DNA from: Myroides sp. WP-1
GTDB taxonomy: Bacteria; Bacteroidota; Bacteroidia; Flavobacteriales; Flavobacteriaceae
Direction of reading: 5' to 3'
Length of the DNA: 64,000 bases
Assembly (NCBI RefSeq): GCF_014145635.1
Contig: NZ_JACHTC010000009.1
Span: 62,001 to 126,000, forward strand
Shown: positions 26,276 through 35,094 of the stretch, one piece after another
How the letters are laid out: every line of letters starts with the position of its first letter
How positions within the stretch are numbered: position 1 is the stretch's first letter
Program-made: the position numbers and the translations under genes
Notes under the pieces: generated by a model
Seen by the model: only the letters and a program-made list of their open reading frames with translations
The model's database searches: none
Told to the model about the DNA's origin: nothing

Positions 26276-29200
26276 TTATTCTTCGGATTCGATAAAGTCT
26301 CCTTCTTCTTCCATTGCTTCTCCTTGATATTTTTTGAACAAGTAGTTGAAATGAGTGAAGTACGAATTGAAGTCGTCTTTGTATTGTTTGACAAAAGCTG
26401 TTTGTTTGTCTTCTACATCAACAATATCAACCAAATGCTTCCAAATATTGAGTTCTGCAAGGATTTCATAAGCGTAGAAATTCTGTTCGTCAAGAGGAAG
26501 ATTCTTGTAATAGAACAACTTCTCATTTGATTTTTGCGCTAATTCCTGTGCATACTTTTGTGCTACTTTGGCTTCGCCAATTTTGTAATAGCATTCTACA
26601 AAAGGAATGACCAATTGATAATAGCCATAATATTGAATCGGCATATTAGTCATTGCCGTATCGAGGATTTCTTTTGCTTTTTCATTTTTACCTTCCTCAA
26701 TCAACTGCTCTGCTAAACGACTCAAGTTAAGGCGATAGCTTAATGAATTTCTACGTGTTTGCGGATCATGGTAAATCTTATCACTACCCATATTACCCCA
26801 ATACCATGTTTTCACGGTATTGTACATACGATCTGCATCAATGCTACCCAAGTCTACCGGATGTGCATTTTGACCTTCAGATTTGATCGGAACAAGCTTA
26901 TAGATTAAACCGCTGAGTTGTAGGTAATCTTTCATCCAAGCGAAATCGTCGTTGTTAAAACTACCACCAGAGAAATAGATAGGTCTTTCCCATTTGTTGT
27001 TAGCAATAATGTCTAACATGATTAAACGGTGTTTGTAAATTACTTGATCCGTAATATCAATGTCGATAGAGGAAACCACTTGATCCATTAAATGAGGAGA
27101 AACAATATTGTTTTTTGCAATTGTTTCACGATCAACAGGTAAAGAGGCTTTATCTGATGAGAATAAGTACAGTGTTGTACCTGCTTCTGTTAATTGCTTC
27201 GTACGTTGATCGTCTGAGCGAACAACATCCAATAAAAGGGATAAGTCAAAACGTTGATCTGCTACAGGTTTAACCAAAAGCGCGTCGCGTTTGTTTCCTA
27301 CATATTGATCATGAGTAAATTTGATTGGCAATGGCTCAGAGTCATAGGCTTTGGCTTTCATCTGGTCAATGTACCAATCTTGTGTTAGTAAGCTAGTACA
27401 AACGACGCGTACATCGGTACGATAGCCTTCAATTTCTTGTAAATACCAAAGCGGGAAGGTATCGTTATCACCAATGGTGAAGATAATCGCATTTGGATCA
27501 CAAGAATCTAAATACGCTCGTGCGTTTGCTAAAGCGGTATAACGGTTAGAACGATCGTGATCATCCCAATTTTGTTGCGCTAATAAAACAGGGCCAGCAA
27601 GGGTGCAAACAGTTAATACAATAATGTTTGACATTTTTGGAGAAAGGTATTTTTTCAATCCTTCATAGATTGAATATACCCCAAATCCAAGCCACATCGC
27701 AAAGATATAAAACGAAGGTACAACTGCGTAATCGCGTTCTCTTGGTTCAAAAGGACGCTCGTTTAAGAATATTTTCAGTGCTAAACTTGTAAATAAGAAA
27801 AGGACCAATAATACCCAGAACATTTTTGGATCTTTTCGGTAGTTGAATACAATTCCAATAATACCAAGGATGAAAGGCAAGAAAAAGTACGTATTTCTAC
27901 CTTTATTGTTTAATACATCAGAAGGAAGATTATCCTGAGAACCAAGGCGTATTTCGTCTAAAAACTTAATCCCACTCAACCAATTTCCGTGTTCTAAATC
28001 TCCTTGACCTTGAATATCATCTTGACGACCTACAAAGTTCCACATCAAATATCTCCAGTACATATACCCAAATTGATAGGTAAACATAAAAGACATATTA
28101 TCAGAGAAAGAAGGTACCTCAATATCTAGTGCTTGACCATATTGGCTAAAGAAATTGTCTAATTCTTCAACGCCAAATTCGCCACTCGCTAATTTTTGTT
28201 TGACAGCACGGTCTAAGTAGACCAATTTATCGTTATTCGTATATCCCGGTGCAATGTTGAAATTTAGCGGTTTTGAATAACGCATATAGTTTACGCGGTG
28301 GTTTTTATCTGTACTCCACATACGCGGAAGAAATCCTTTGTGTCTTTCGTCAAAGTTTTGCCCCGCATTTTTCCATTCGTTTACGACAACGTATTTTCCT
28401 GTTTTGTAGTCTCTTTCATAGTTGGGTTGTTGATCTTTCCACGGGTTGTTAGCATCCAGTCCAACGTAGGCTTTTGTAAAGTATGAATCGTAATAAATAC
28501 TTTCATCACCGTATTGTTCACGTTGGTAGTAAGCTAATAATTCCGCTGCATCGGAAGGAGTATTTTCGTTAATGGTTACGTTTGCATTAGCGCGAATAGG
28601 CAACATTAACCAAGCACTTAAACCAACACAAACGAAAACGATAGTTAAGATAATGGTATTAAACATTACATACCCTTTCTTACGGGTGTAATACAAGCCA
28701 AATACAGTAAGTCCAATTAAGATAAGGAAGGCAAGGATAGTTCCGCTATTGAAGGGAAGTCCTAGTGTATTGATTGCGAAAATTTCTGTTTTTCCAAAGA
28801 AAGCGAGGAGCTTAGGGAAGAAAAACGCAAACAAAAAGAATAGTGCTGCAACAGAGGCAATATTACCTATGATGAAGTTCTTTATTGTTACTTTTTCATA
28901 TTTCTTAAAGAAGTAAAGTAAACCGATAGACGGAATAGTTAACAGGGCCATAAGGTGAACACCAAAAGAACATCCTGCTACTAGGCCGATCAATAACAAC
29001 CAGCGGTTTCCTCTAGGTTGATCAAGTTCATCTACCCATCTCAATCCTAGGTAGAGGAGAAGAGCAGTAAGAACCATAGCCGAAGCGTAAACTTCTGATT
29101 CTACCGCATTAAACCAAAAACTGTCCGTAAAGCTAAAAGCAAGAGAACCTATAGCTGCACTACCTAAAACGGCAATGGCATTTGAATTTGTCCATTCCGA

Positions 29201-29530
29201 AGTTTTAGTTACTATTTTTTTTAGGATATTGGTCATCGACCAAAACATAAAAAGGATAGTAAAAGCACTCGATAAAACGGCTACCATATTCACAGCTAAT
29301 GCGATATGTTGAGGTGAAGCCGCAAAAAGAGAGAACAAAGCACCTAGCATTTGGTAAAAAGGAGCCCCTGGAGGGTGACCCACTTCGAGTTTGGCTGAAG
29401 TAGCAATGTATTCTCCTGGATCCCAGAAACTAACGGTAGGTTCTACGGTCAAAGTGTAAGTGATTAACGCAACGAGGAAGCATAGCCATCCCCCGATTAT
29501 ATTCCACTTTTTGTAGTTGAATGTTAACAT
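26276..29530 (-). CDS. DUF2723 (TMEM260-like) membrane protein, probable GT-C glycosyltransferase
   Basis: 1084 residues. The N-terminal ~600 residues hold about a dozen membrane helices with the DUF2723 hallmark in the first loop (PTVSFWDPGEYIATSAKLEVGHPPGAPFY, Asp and Glu in the DxGE position). A soluble part follows (IGDNDTFPLWYLQEIEGYRTDV), and a C-terminal TPR-like helical region with an acidic tail (EEEGDFIESEE). The domain is shared with human TMEM260, an O-mannosyltransferase, and the loop carries acidic residues where GT-C enzymes hold their catalytic base. A protein O-glycosylation or surface-polymer role is therefore plausible, but is inference. Single gene with its own terminator, next to the tRNA-Gln pair. 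Length is typical for Bacteroidota members. Confidence 0.88.
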   Translation of the reverse strand: MLTFNYKKWNIIGGWLCFLVALITYTLTVEPTVSFWDPGEYIATSAKLEVGHPPGAPFYQMLGALFSLFAASPQHIALAVNMVAVLSSAFTILFMFWSMTNILKKIVTKTSEWTNSNAIAVLGSAAIGSLAFSFTDSFWFNAVESEVYASAMVLTALLLYLGLRWVDELDQPRGNRWLLLIGLVAGCSFGVHLMALLTIPSIGLLYFFKKYEKVTIKNFIIGNIASVAALFFLFAFFFPKLLAFFGKTEIFAINTLGLPFNSGTILAFLILIGLTVFGLYYTRKKGYVMFNTIILTIVFVCVGLSAWLMLPIRANANVTINENTPSDAAELLAYYQREQYGDESIYYDSYFTKAYVGLDANNPWKDQQPNYERDYKTGKYVVVNEWKNAGQNFDERHKGFLPRMWSTDKNHRVNYMRYSKPLNFNIAPGYTNNDKLVYLDRAVKQKLASGEFGVEELDNFFSQYGQALDIEVPSFSDNMSFMFTYQFGYMYWRYLMWNFVGRQDDIQGQGDLEHGNWLSGIKFLDEIRLGSQDNLPSDVLNNKGRNTYFFLPFILGIIGIVFNYRKDPKMFWVLLVLFLFTSLALKIFLNERPFEPRERDYAVVPSFYIFAMWLGFGVYSIYEGLKKYLSPKMSNIIVLTVCTLAGPVLLAQQNWDDHDRSNRYTALANARAYLDSCDPNAIIFTIGDNDTFPLWYLQEIEGYRTDVRVVCTSLLTQDWYIDQMKAKAYDSEPLPIKFTHDQYVGNKRDALLVKPVADQRFDLSLLLDVVRSDDQRTKQLTEAGTTLYLFSSDKASLPVDRETIAKNNIVSPHLMDQVVSSIDIDITDQVIYKHRLIMLDIIANNKWERPIYFSGGSFNNDDFAWMKDYLQLSGLIYKLVPIKSEGQNAHPVDLGSIDADRMYNTVKTWYWGNMGSDKIYHDPQTRRNSLSYRLNLSRLAEQLIEEGKNEKAKEILDTAMTNMPIQYYGYYQLVIPFVECYYKIGEAKVAQKYAQELAQKSNEKLFYYKNLPLDEQNFYAYEILAELNIWKHLVDIVDVEDKQTAFVKQYKDDFNSYFTHFNYLFKKYQGEAMEEEGDFIESEE

Positions 29531-29629
29531 ATAAGAATATTCTTGGTATTTTTAATCAATATATACAAAGAAAGTCTTTTTTTATTAGATATGAACCAGA
29601 TTAAAAAAAAATAATTTTGCGTTTTGTTT

Positions 29630-29659
29630 TTGGATAATATAAAAAAAGTGTTACTTTTG
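29630..29659 (+). promoter_or_regulatory. Promoter of tRNA-Gln copy 1
   Basis: TTG (29630-29632), 19-bp spacer, TACTTTTG (29652-29659). The second tRNA copy has the same boxes with the same spacing, so the match is not by chance. A second TACTTTTG lies between this promoter and the tRNA in both copies. Confidence 0.75.
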
Positions 29660-29707
29660 CCTCCGCAATGCAGAAGTAGTTCCTACTTTTGAGTCGCAAA
29701 GTGGTAC

Positions 29708-29778
29708 TGGCCTATGGTGTAATGGTAACACAGCTGATTTTGGTTCAGTCGTTCTAGGTTCGAGTCCTAGTAGGCCAA
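29708..29778 (+). tRNA. tRNA-Gln (anticodon TTG), copy 1
   Basis: 71-nt cloverleaf. Acceptor TGGCCTA/TAGGCCA with U1-A72 typical of tRNA-Gln, D stem GTGT/ACAC, anticodon stem GCTGA/TCAGT with 7-nt loop TTTTGGT (anticodon TTG, reads CAA), T stem CTAGG/CCTAG with loop TTCGAGT. Discriminator A; the 3' CCA is not encoded (CAA follows). Identical to copy 2 at 30175-30245. Confidence 0.97.
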
Positions 29779-29780
29779 CA

Positions 29781-29813
29781 AAAGCTCCTTGAGAAATCAA
29801 GGAGCTTTTTTTT
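29781..29813 (+). terminator. Terminator of tRNA-Gln copy 1
   Basis: AAAGCTCCTTG, loop AGAAAT, CAAGGAGCTTTTTTTT directly after the tRNA. Confidence 0.92.
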
Positions 29814-29857
29814 ATTTGATTATTGGTTATCAGAAGACAACTCTAAGCGAGTCATCA

Positions 29858-29973
29858 CCTCACCACCACAACACCTCACCACCACAACACCTCACCACCA
29901 CAACACCTCACCACCTCACCACCTCACCACCACATCACCACATCACCACATCACCACATCACCTCTACGACTC
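29858..29973. repeat. G-free tandem repeat array between the two tRNA-Gln genes
   Basis: A phased 8-bp array. The 16-bp unit CCTCACCACCACAACA occurs three times (29858-29905), followed by CCTCACCA three times (29906-29929) and then about four units of the CATCACCA type. The + strand has no G through the array; the minus strand has many GG pairs. The gene-free stretch 29814-30098 contains nothing else recognised. Confidence 0.9.
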
Positions 29974-30098
29974 ACCACCTCAACGACTCATCTCCCCCCT
30001 TGCAAAAAAATATGTTAAAATTTATTTCGCTTTCAATTGATTATTAGTGAATTGTAGTGGGAGTCGTGTGTGTGGAGTTATTATTATTTTGAAAATCT

Positions 30099-30128
30099 TT
30101 GGTAAGTACAGAAATAATGCTACTTTTG
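30099..30128 (+). promoter_or_regulatory. Promoter of tRNA-Gln copy 2
   Basis: TTG (30099-30101), 19-bp spacer, TACTTTTG (30121-30128), the same architecture as copy 1; sequence downstream to the tRNA is also closely similar. Confidence 0.75.
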
Positions 30129-30174
30129 CATCCGCAATACAGAAGTAATTTACTTTTGAATGGCAAAGTGGTAC

Positions 30175-30245
30175 TGGCCTATGGTGTAATGGTAACACAG
30201 CTGATTTTGGTTCAGTCGTTCTAGGTTCGAGTCCTAGTAGGCCAA
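30175..30245 (+). tRNA. tRNA-Gln (anticodon TTG), copy 2
   Basis: 71 nt, identical in sequence to 29708-29778; same structure and anticodon TTG, no encoded CCA. Its upstream leader (with duplicated TACTTTTG) and terminator stem are near-copies of those of the first gene, so the whole transcription unit was duplicated. Confidence 0.97.
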
Positions 30246-30246
30246 C

Positions 30247-30277
30247 AAAGCTCCTTGAATTTCAAGGAGCTTTTTTT
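30247..30277 (+). terminator. Terminator of tRNA-Gln copy 2
   Basis: AAAGCTCCTTG, loop AATTT, CAAGGAGCTTTTTTT; same stem as copy 1 with a different loop. Confidence 0.92.
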
Positions 30278-30295
30278 ATGACCTTGTGTGTAAAT

Positions 30296-30329
30296 AAAAA
30301 AGGTTGGAATGTAAATTCCAACCTTTTTT
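30296..30329 (-). terminator. Terminator of the araC-hemH operon
   Basis: AAAAAAGGTTGGAAT, loop GTAA, ATTCCAACCTTTTTT immediately after the stop of the enoyl-CoA hydratase gene, the last of the leftward operon. Confidence 0.92.
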
Positions 30330-30330
30330 C

Positions 30331-31110
30331 TTATCCTTTAAAATTTGGTTTTCTCTTTTCTAAGAAAGCTGTTGTGCCTTCTGTAAAATCTTGCGTATTA
30401 AAGCACTCACCAAAGTGCTTAATTTCTTCGTGGTATCCGTTTGTACCATCTTTGAAGTTAGCGTTGATTGATTTAATAGCTTTAGAAATAGCAGAAGACG
30501 AATTGTTTGCTATCTTTTGGGCAATAGCTTTTGTGAAAGTTAGCAATTCAGGTTGTTCAACCACGTGGTTTACTAAGCCATATTCCAATGCTTTTTGTGC
30601 GTTAATCATGTCTGCTGTCATAATTAATTCCATCGCGCGTCCTTTGCCTATTAATTGAGGTAGGCGTTGTGTTCCTCCATAACCAGGGATTAAACCTAGC
30701 GTTACTTCAGGTAGCCCCATTTTGGCATTAGTTGAAGCAACTCTAAAATGGCAAGCCATAGCTAATTCTAATCCTCCACCTAAAGCAAAACCGTTAACAG
30801 CTGCAATGATCGGCTTAGAATAGTTTTGAGCATAGTCAAATAGCAATTCTTGTCCTTTAGCAGCTAATTGTGAGCCTTCACTTACATTGAAGCTTGCAAA
30901 CTCTTTAATATCCGCGCCTGCAACAAAGGCTTTTTCTCCACTTCCGGTAATAATTACCACGCGTACTGATTTGTCTTCTTCTAATTGAAGGAGTGCACGG
31001 TGTAATTCTTCAATTGTAGGTTTGTTTAAGGCGTTTAATTTCGTTGGTCTGTTAATCGTTATGACCGATATATGATCATCTGTCTCAACTAAAATATTTT
31101 CATATTCCAT
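30331..31110 (-). CDS. Enoyl-CoA hydratase/isomerase family protein
   Basis: 259 residues, crotonase fold. Oxyanion-hole segments AFVAGADIKEF and ALGGGLELAMAC, catalytic-loop PEVTLGLIPGYGGTQRL with both active-site glutamates, and the C-terminal FLEKRKPNFKG. Probably hydrates short-chain enoyl-CoA (crotonyl-CoA) in fatty-acid or amino-acid breakdown. Normal length. It is the last gene of a five-gene leftward operon, 11 bp after the histidine kinase gene, an unexpected partner for the heme genes upstream. The exact substrate is not fixed by sequence. Confidence 0.93.
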   Translation of the reverse strand: MEYENILVETDDHISVITINRPTKLNALNKPTIEELHRALLQLEEDKSVRVVIITGSGEKAFVAGADIKEFASFNVSEGSQLAAKGQELLFDYAQNYSKPIIAAVNGFALGGGLELAMACHFRVASTNAKMGLPEVTLGLIPGYGGTQRLPQLIGKGRAMELIMTADMINAQKALEYGLVNHVVEQPELLTFTKAIAQKIANNSSSAISKAIKSINANFKDGTNGYHEEIKHFGECFNTQDFTEGTTAFLEKRKPNFKG

Positions 31111-31121
31111 ATTTCAAATTT

Positions 31122-32591
31122 TTATTTGGTCAGCGGTAAAGTTACGGTAAATGTTGTTCCCTTGCCGACTTCTGTTTCAAAAGTAATGGTTCCTTTATAA
31201 TTTTCAACAATGTTTTTTATAATCCCCAGACCAAGTCCCATTCCACTTGTTTTGGTGGTAAATTTCGGTTCGAATATTTTCGTCTTATCTGCAATAGTAA
31301 CTCCCGTTCCATTGTCGGTAACAGAAATAACGATGTTTTTGCTATTTTGATAGGCTTTTACGATCACAATCGGACTAGGATTACTATCGGGAATAGCCTG
31401 AATTGCATTTTTTACTAAGTTAGTAATAATACGGATAAGTTGTGTTTGATCGATAATTGCGATGATTTCCTCTTCTTCGTGTTCAAAATAGATGAAATCT
31501 TCGGTAAATATATCTAAAGATATTCGAATCGTTTTAATAACGTTTAGCGTTTCGTTTTGTTGAGCAGGCATCGAGGCAAAGCTTGAGAAGGCAGTTGCAA
31601 CGGATGACATGGTATCAATCTGTCCGATGAGAACAGCGGAATAGTCTTTGATTTTTGTGGTAATGTCTGGATCGGTTGGATCGAATTTTCGCTCAAAACT
31701 CTGTACCGTTAATCGCATAGGTGTTAACGGATTTTTAATTTCATGAGCAACTTGTTTCGCCATTTCTCGCCAAGCTTGTTCTCTTTCATTTTGCGCTAAT
31801 TGTTGGTAAGTCTCGTCTAATTTCTCAACCATGTCATTGTAGGCATTGATTAAGTTAGATATCTCTTTACTTGTGGAGATGTCTTCAATCTTTTCGTTTT
31901 TCTGTCCTAGCTTGGTGCTCGTCATTTTAATGCTGAGCTTATTTAGACTCTGGGTGATGTAGTTGGATAGAAAATAAGAAATGGCGATAGACATAATCAA
32001 CATGATAATATAGACTTGTCCGAATTTATACATGAAATTGCGCACCTCATTTTCGTAAAATTCAGTTTCTTCTGGATAGGGAATCTTTATGATTCCCAGG
32101 GGTTTAAATTTTTGATCTTTCAAGTAGCGATAGGAAGTTCGAATACGCGAATTATCGATCTCCTCTACGTCAACAAAACGCTTGACAGGAGAGGCTTTTA
32201 TTGTTTTTAAGATGATAATCGGAATATTCGACTTGACGCTGTCAATGGAGAAACTCCCCTTAGAAGAGAGTAATAACTTGCCATTTAGATCATAAATATG
32301 TAATTCGGTATTGTGTATAGAGGCAAGCTCGTGTATTTTATCTTTGAAAATCAGAGGGAGATTTTCGGTGTTTAGTTGATAAGGAGTGGTGGTTAAGATG
32401 TAGTTTATGTTCTCTGTAATAGAACTTTCCTTTCGTTCTAGCCTATATTGGTGATAGGTGCGTGCTTCTTCCTTAAATTGATAGACAGAAACTGCCGAGA
32501 TCAATATCGAAGATATGATGCTCAAGAAAATTAAGGAGAAAAAAATTCTATTTTGTAGGGAGAAACTTTTTAAAAAAAACTTGTCTTTCAT
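31122..32591 (-). CDS. Sensor histidine kinase (NtrY-like core)
   Basis: 489 residues. Transmembrane helix 1 at ~14-36, a periplasmic sensor of ~150 residues without a recognised motif, helix 2 at ~190-212, a HAMP region to ~265, the HisKA box REMAKQVAHEIKNPLTPMRL with phospho-acceptor His283, and an HATPase_c domain with the N box NLVKNAIQAI, G1 VTDNGTGV and G2 GMGLGLGI. The REMAKQVAHEIKNPL motif is characteristic of the NtrY group. It is an orphan: no response regulator lies within the window. Four bp after hemJ and 11 bp before the enoyl-CoA hydratase gene. The signal is unknown; heme or redox state is a guess from context. Confidence 0.93.
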   Translation of the reverse strand: MKDKFFLKSFSLQNRIFFSLIFLSIISSILISAVSVYQFKEEARTYHQYRLERKESSITENINYILTTTPYQLNTENLPLIFKDKIHELASIHNTELHIYDLNGKLLLSSKGSFSIDSVKSNIPIIILKTIKASPVKRFVDVEEIDNSRIRTSYRYLKDQKFKPLGIIKIPYPEETEFYENEVRNFMYKFGQVYIIMLIMSIAISYFLSNYITQSLNKLSIKMTSTKLGQKNEKIEDISTSKEISNLINAYNDMVEKLDETYQQLAQNEREQAWREMAKQVAHEIKNPLTPMRLTVQSFERKFDPTDPDITTKIKDYSAVLIGQIDTMSSVATAFSSFASMPAQQNETLNVIKTIRISLDIFTEDFIYFEHEEEEIIAIIDQTQLIRIITNLVKNAIQAIPDSNPSPIVIVKAYQNSKNIVISVTDNGTGVTIADKTKIFEPKFTTKTSGMGLGLGIIKNIVENYKGTITFETEVGKGTTFTVTLPLTK

Positions 32592-32595
32592 TCAC

Positions 32596-33138
32596 TCACT
32601 CTTTCTTTCGTTGACGAATTCGTTTATAAAGCTTAATACCTATCATTAATAATATAGCCAAACCTAGTAGTCCTACTACACCAAATATCCAGTTGAAAGC
32701 ATTTTTTAAAAATACTAAAAAAACAATAGAAAATAAAATAATTGTTGCTCCTTCATTCCATATTCTGAAAAATGAAGATGATTTCGTTAGCGTATTTCGA
32801 TTAATTTGCTTTACGAATTGATGGCATTTGAGGTGATAAGCGATTAAAAATAAGACAAACAACAACTTAACATGCATCCAGGGTTGTTCTAATAAATAGG
32901 GATTCACCACAAAAAGCGAAAGACCAAAAAGCAAGGTAAGTATAGCTGCAGGCCATGTGATAATATTCCAAAGACGATTAGTCATGAGGCGATATTGCTT
33001 CTTGAGGATGTCTTGTTCAACTTGTGGTTTTTCATTGGCCTCCACGTAATAAACGAAGAGGCGAACAATATAAAATAAGCCTGCAAACCAACAGACAACA
33101 AAGATGACGTGTAGTGCTTTTAAATATAAATAGGCCAT
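32596..33138 (-). CDS. hemJ: Protoporphyrinogen oxidase HemJ (CopD family)
   Basis: 180-residue membrane protein with five hydrophobic helices. Helix 1 has the conserved ALHVIFVVCWFAGLFYIVRLFVY with the conserved His, and LWNIITWPAAILTLLFG and HVKLLFVLFLIAYHLKCHQF match HemJ. HemJ oxidises protoporphyrinogen IX to protoporphyrin IX at the cytoplasmic membrane. Context is decisive: the next gene upstream (9 bp) is ferrochelatase, which takes its product. The charged C-terminus RIRQRKKE is a little long. No hemG or hemY is in the window. Confidence 0.9.
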   Translation of the reverse strand: MAYLYLKALHVIFVVCWFAGLFYIVRLFVYYVEANEKPQVEQDILKKQYRLMTNRLWNIITWPAAILTLLFGLSLFVVNPYLLEQPWMHVKLLFVLFLIAYHLKCHQFVKQINRNTLTKSSSFFRIWNEGATIILFSIVFLVFLKNAFNWIFGVVGLLGLAILLMIGIKLYKRIRQRKKE

Positions 33139-33147
33139 AAAATTTCG

Positions 33148-34167
33148 TTATTTTTTTTGTTGCCAGGTTGTAATCCAAGTGGCTAAGGCATCAATAAAAT
33201 CGTCGTTATCGTTTAGGCAAGGGATTGTCTTAAAAGAAGTTCCGCCGTGGTGTAGAAATTCCTCCTTTGCTTCCATGCCAATTTCCTCAAGTGTTTCTAA
33301 GCAATCTGCTACGAAAGCGGGAGTAACAACAGCTAGGTGTTTGATTCCATTTTCAGCTAATGCATTGACTGTTTTGTCTGTAGGAGGTTGCAACCATTTG
33401 TCTGGTCCTAATCGCGATTGGAAAGTATTGGTGTATTTTTCTTCTGGAATATTGAGTTTTTCAACGACTTGTCTGGTCGTTTCCAAACATTGATGTCTAT
33501 AGCAATGTTGATGTGCTACAGAAGGAGTGTTACAACACGATCCATCGATTTTACAATGTGATTTTGTGGTGTCTGATTTATAGATGTGACGCTCTGGAAC
33601 ACCGTGGTAAGAAAACAAAATGTGATCCCACTCGTTGTTGTCCAAATGTGCTTGAATAGAATTCGCTAAAGCGTCGATGTATTCCTGTTTATTGTAAAAA
33701 GCAGGCATACTAGTAATGCTCATGTTTTGAAAGTGCTTTTTGCGCAATTCTTCAGCCAATACTTCAATGGTTTCTGTGGTTGCCATAGCAAATTGCGGAT
33801 ACAAAGGAATCATAAATACATCGGTTACTCCTTTGTCATGCAGTTCCTGTAAACCTGTTTTGATTGAAGGCTCACCATAACGCATGGCTAATGCAATAGG
33901 TAAATCCGTCTTTTGTTGTAATTTTTTTTGCTGACGTTGAGAGATTACAATTAACGGTGATCCTTCAGGTAACCATACTTTTTGATAAGCAGCAGCTGAT
34001 TTCTTAGGTCTTGTATTGAGAATAATTCCCTTTACTAAAAATGCTCTCAGTAAATAAGGCATATCGATGACTCTTTTGTCCATTAAAAATTCATCCAAGT
34101 AAGGTTTTACATCCTCAGGGGTTGGAGATTTTGGCGAACCTAAATTTACAAGTAGTATCCCTTTCAT
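33148..34167 (-). CDS. hemH: Ferrochelatase
   Basis: 339 residues. Inserts Fe2+ into protoporphyrin IX (or coproporphyrin III) in the last steps of heme synthesis. N-terminal KGILLVNLGSPKSPTPEDVK, the metal-site motif LFSYHGVPERH with the active His, and the C-terminal Glu/His face VTPAFVADCLETLEEIG. After the HGVPERH motif lies an inserted Cys/His-rich loop (SHCKIDGSCCNTPSVAHQHCYRHQC) with six cysteines. The ATG overlaps the araC stop by one base (TAATG), so they are translationally coupled. hemJ follows after 9 bp. Regulated with araC. Confidence 0.96.
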   Translation of the reverse strand: MKGILLVNLGSPKSPTPEDVKPYLDEFLMDKRVIDMPYLLRAFLVKGIILNTRPKKSAAAYQKVWLPEGSPLIVISQRQQKKLQQKTDLPIALAMRYGEPSIKTGLQELHDKGVTDVFMIPLYPQFAMATTETIEVLAEELRKKHFQNMSITSMPAFYNKQEYIDALANSIQAHLDNNEWDHILFSYHGVPERHIYKSDTTKSHCKIDGSCCNTPSVAHQHCYRHQCLETTRQVVEKLNIPEEKYTNTFQSRLGPDKWLQPPTDKTVNALAENGIKHLAVVTPAFVADCLETLEEIGMEAKEEFLHHGGTSFKTIPCLNDNDDFIDALATWITTWQQKK

Positions 34168-35042
34168 TATTGATTGTTTGAATTAATTGACATTAAATAT
34201 TTTTTTGGCGTTATGCCATATTTCTTTTTAAAGGCAGAAATGAAATGGCTAGCTGAACTGTATCCAATTTTCAATCCCACTTCATTGACGTTGTAATTTC
34301 CTTCGTCTAATAGTTTTCGTGCATATTCCATCTTGTAGTCAAAGAGGAAGCTGAAAACAGAGTCTCCGTAAATTTGCTTAAAACCAATTTTTAACTTTTT
34401 GATGTTTAAGCCGATATGATCCGCTAGCTCCTGCAACGTAGGCGGTTCGGTCATCTGTTGAATAATGATGTCTTTGGCTTGTTTGATTTTTAAAACATCT
34501 TCCTCGTCCGATAAAAACGGACAATTGTCAATGTTTTGTTCCTCGTTGTAATTGAATACTAGACTGAGTAACTCATATGTCTTGCCTTTGTAAAAAAGGT
34601 TTTTTACAGAAGGATGCATTGTAGCATTGAGCATTTGCGTTAAGACAATGGCAATGGCTGGTGTGATCTTTTCTTCTGTATAGTATTTTTTTTCCTTATT
34701 CTCTTCCGTTAAAAAACCGATAAATTCCGCTTCTGATGAAAATAAGGAGTGGAATTTTTTAATGGAAATCATCAAGCAAATAATCGCAGATTGCCCCTTT
34801 ATTTCTAGGTGAACAGGTAGTTGCTTTTGAGGATTGTATAACAGAAGTGACTTCTCTTCGGGTAGATCCAAGGTATAGGCTCCGTGGTTGTAAATAAACT
34901 GTCCACTCCCTTTCAAACAAAAGTAGAATTGGATAATATCTGTGCTGATCTCCTTGTGGAAACTCAGCGATTGTGGACTGGAATTATCTATTTTGTAGAC
35001 CGAAAATTCGGGGTCTATGTTGATTTCTTCTATGGGACTCAT
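34167..35042 (-). CDS. AraC family transcriptional regulator
   Basis: 291 residues. The N-terminal half is a cupin-like or PchR-type sensor region (FYFCLKGSGQFIYNHGAYTLDLPEEKSLL). The C-terminal ~100 residues hold the double helix-turn-helix of AraC: PPTLQELADHIGLNIKKLKIGFKQIYGDSVFSF and the highly conserved NVNEVGLKIGYSSASHFISAFKKKYGITPKKY. First gene of the leftward operon and coupled by TAATG to hemH, divergent from hemA. Such position suggests local control of heme genes or of iron/heme acquisition; PchR-like members bind siderophores. The inducer is unknown. Confidence 0.93.
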   Translation of the reverse strand: MSPIEEINIDPEFSVYKIDNSSPQSLSFHKEISTDIIQFYFCLKGSGQFIYNHGAYTLDLPEEKSLLLYNPQKQLPVHLEIKGQSAIICLMISIKKFHSLFSSEAEFIGFLTEENKEKKYYTEEKITPAIAIVLTQMLNATMHPSVKNLFYKGKTYELLSLVFNYNEEQNIDNCPFLSDEEDVLKIKQAKDIIIQQMTEPPTLQELADHIGLNIKKLKIGFKQIYGDSVFSFLFDYKMEYARKLLDEGNYNVNEVGLKIGYSSASHFISAFKKKYGITPKKYLMSINSNNQ

Positions 35043-35094
35043 AGCGTTATTTTTTTGAACAGTAGGGAAACGTAATCTTGTATTTTTTATTTAG

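Noticed and set aside
26273..26530. 85-codon ORF antisense to the end of the DUF2723 gene
   Set aside because: Shadow of the opposite frame.
29858..29973. Possible CRISPR array
   Set aside because: Units are 8-16 bp and contiguous with no unique spacers, and no cas gene is near.
29789..30040. 83-codon ORF across the repeat array between the tRNA-Gln genes
   Set aside because: It is made of the tandem repeat (His/Thr/Pro/Ser words), starts in the tRNA terminator, and has no start signal; low-complexity artefact.
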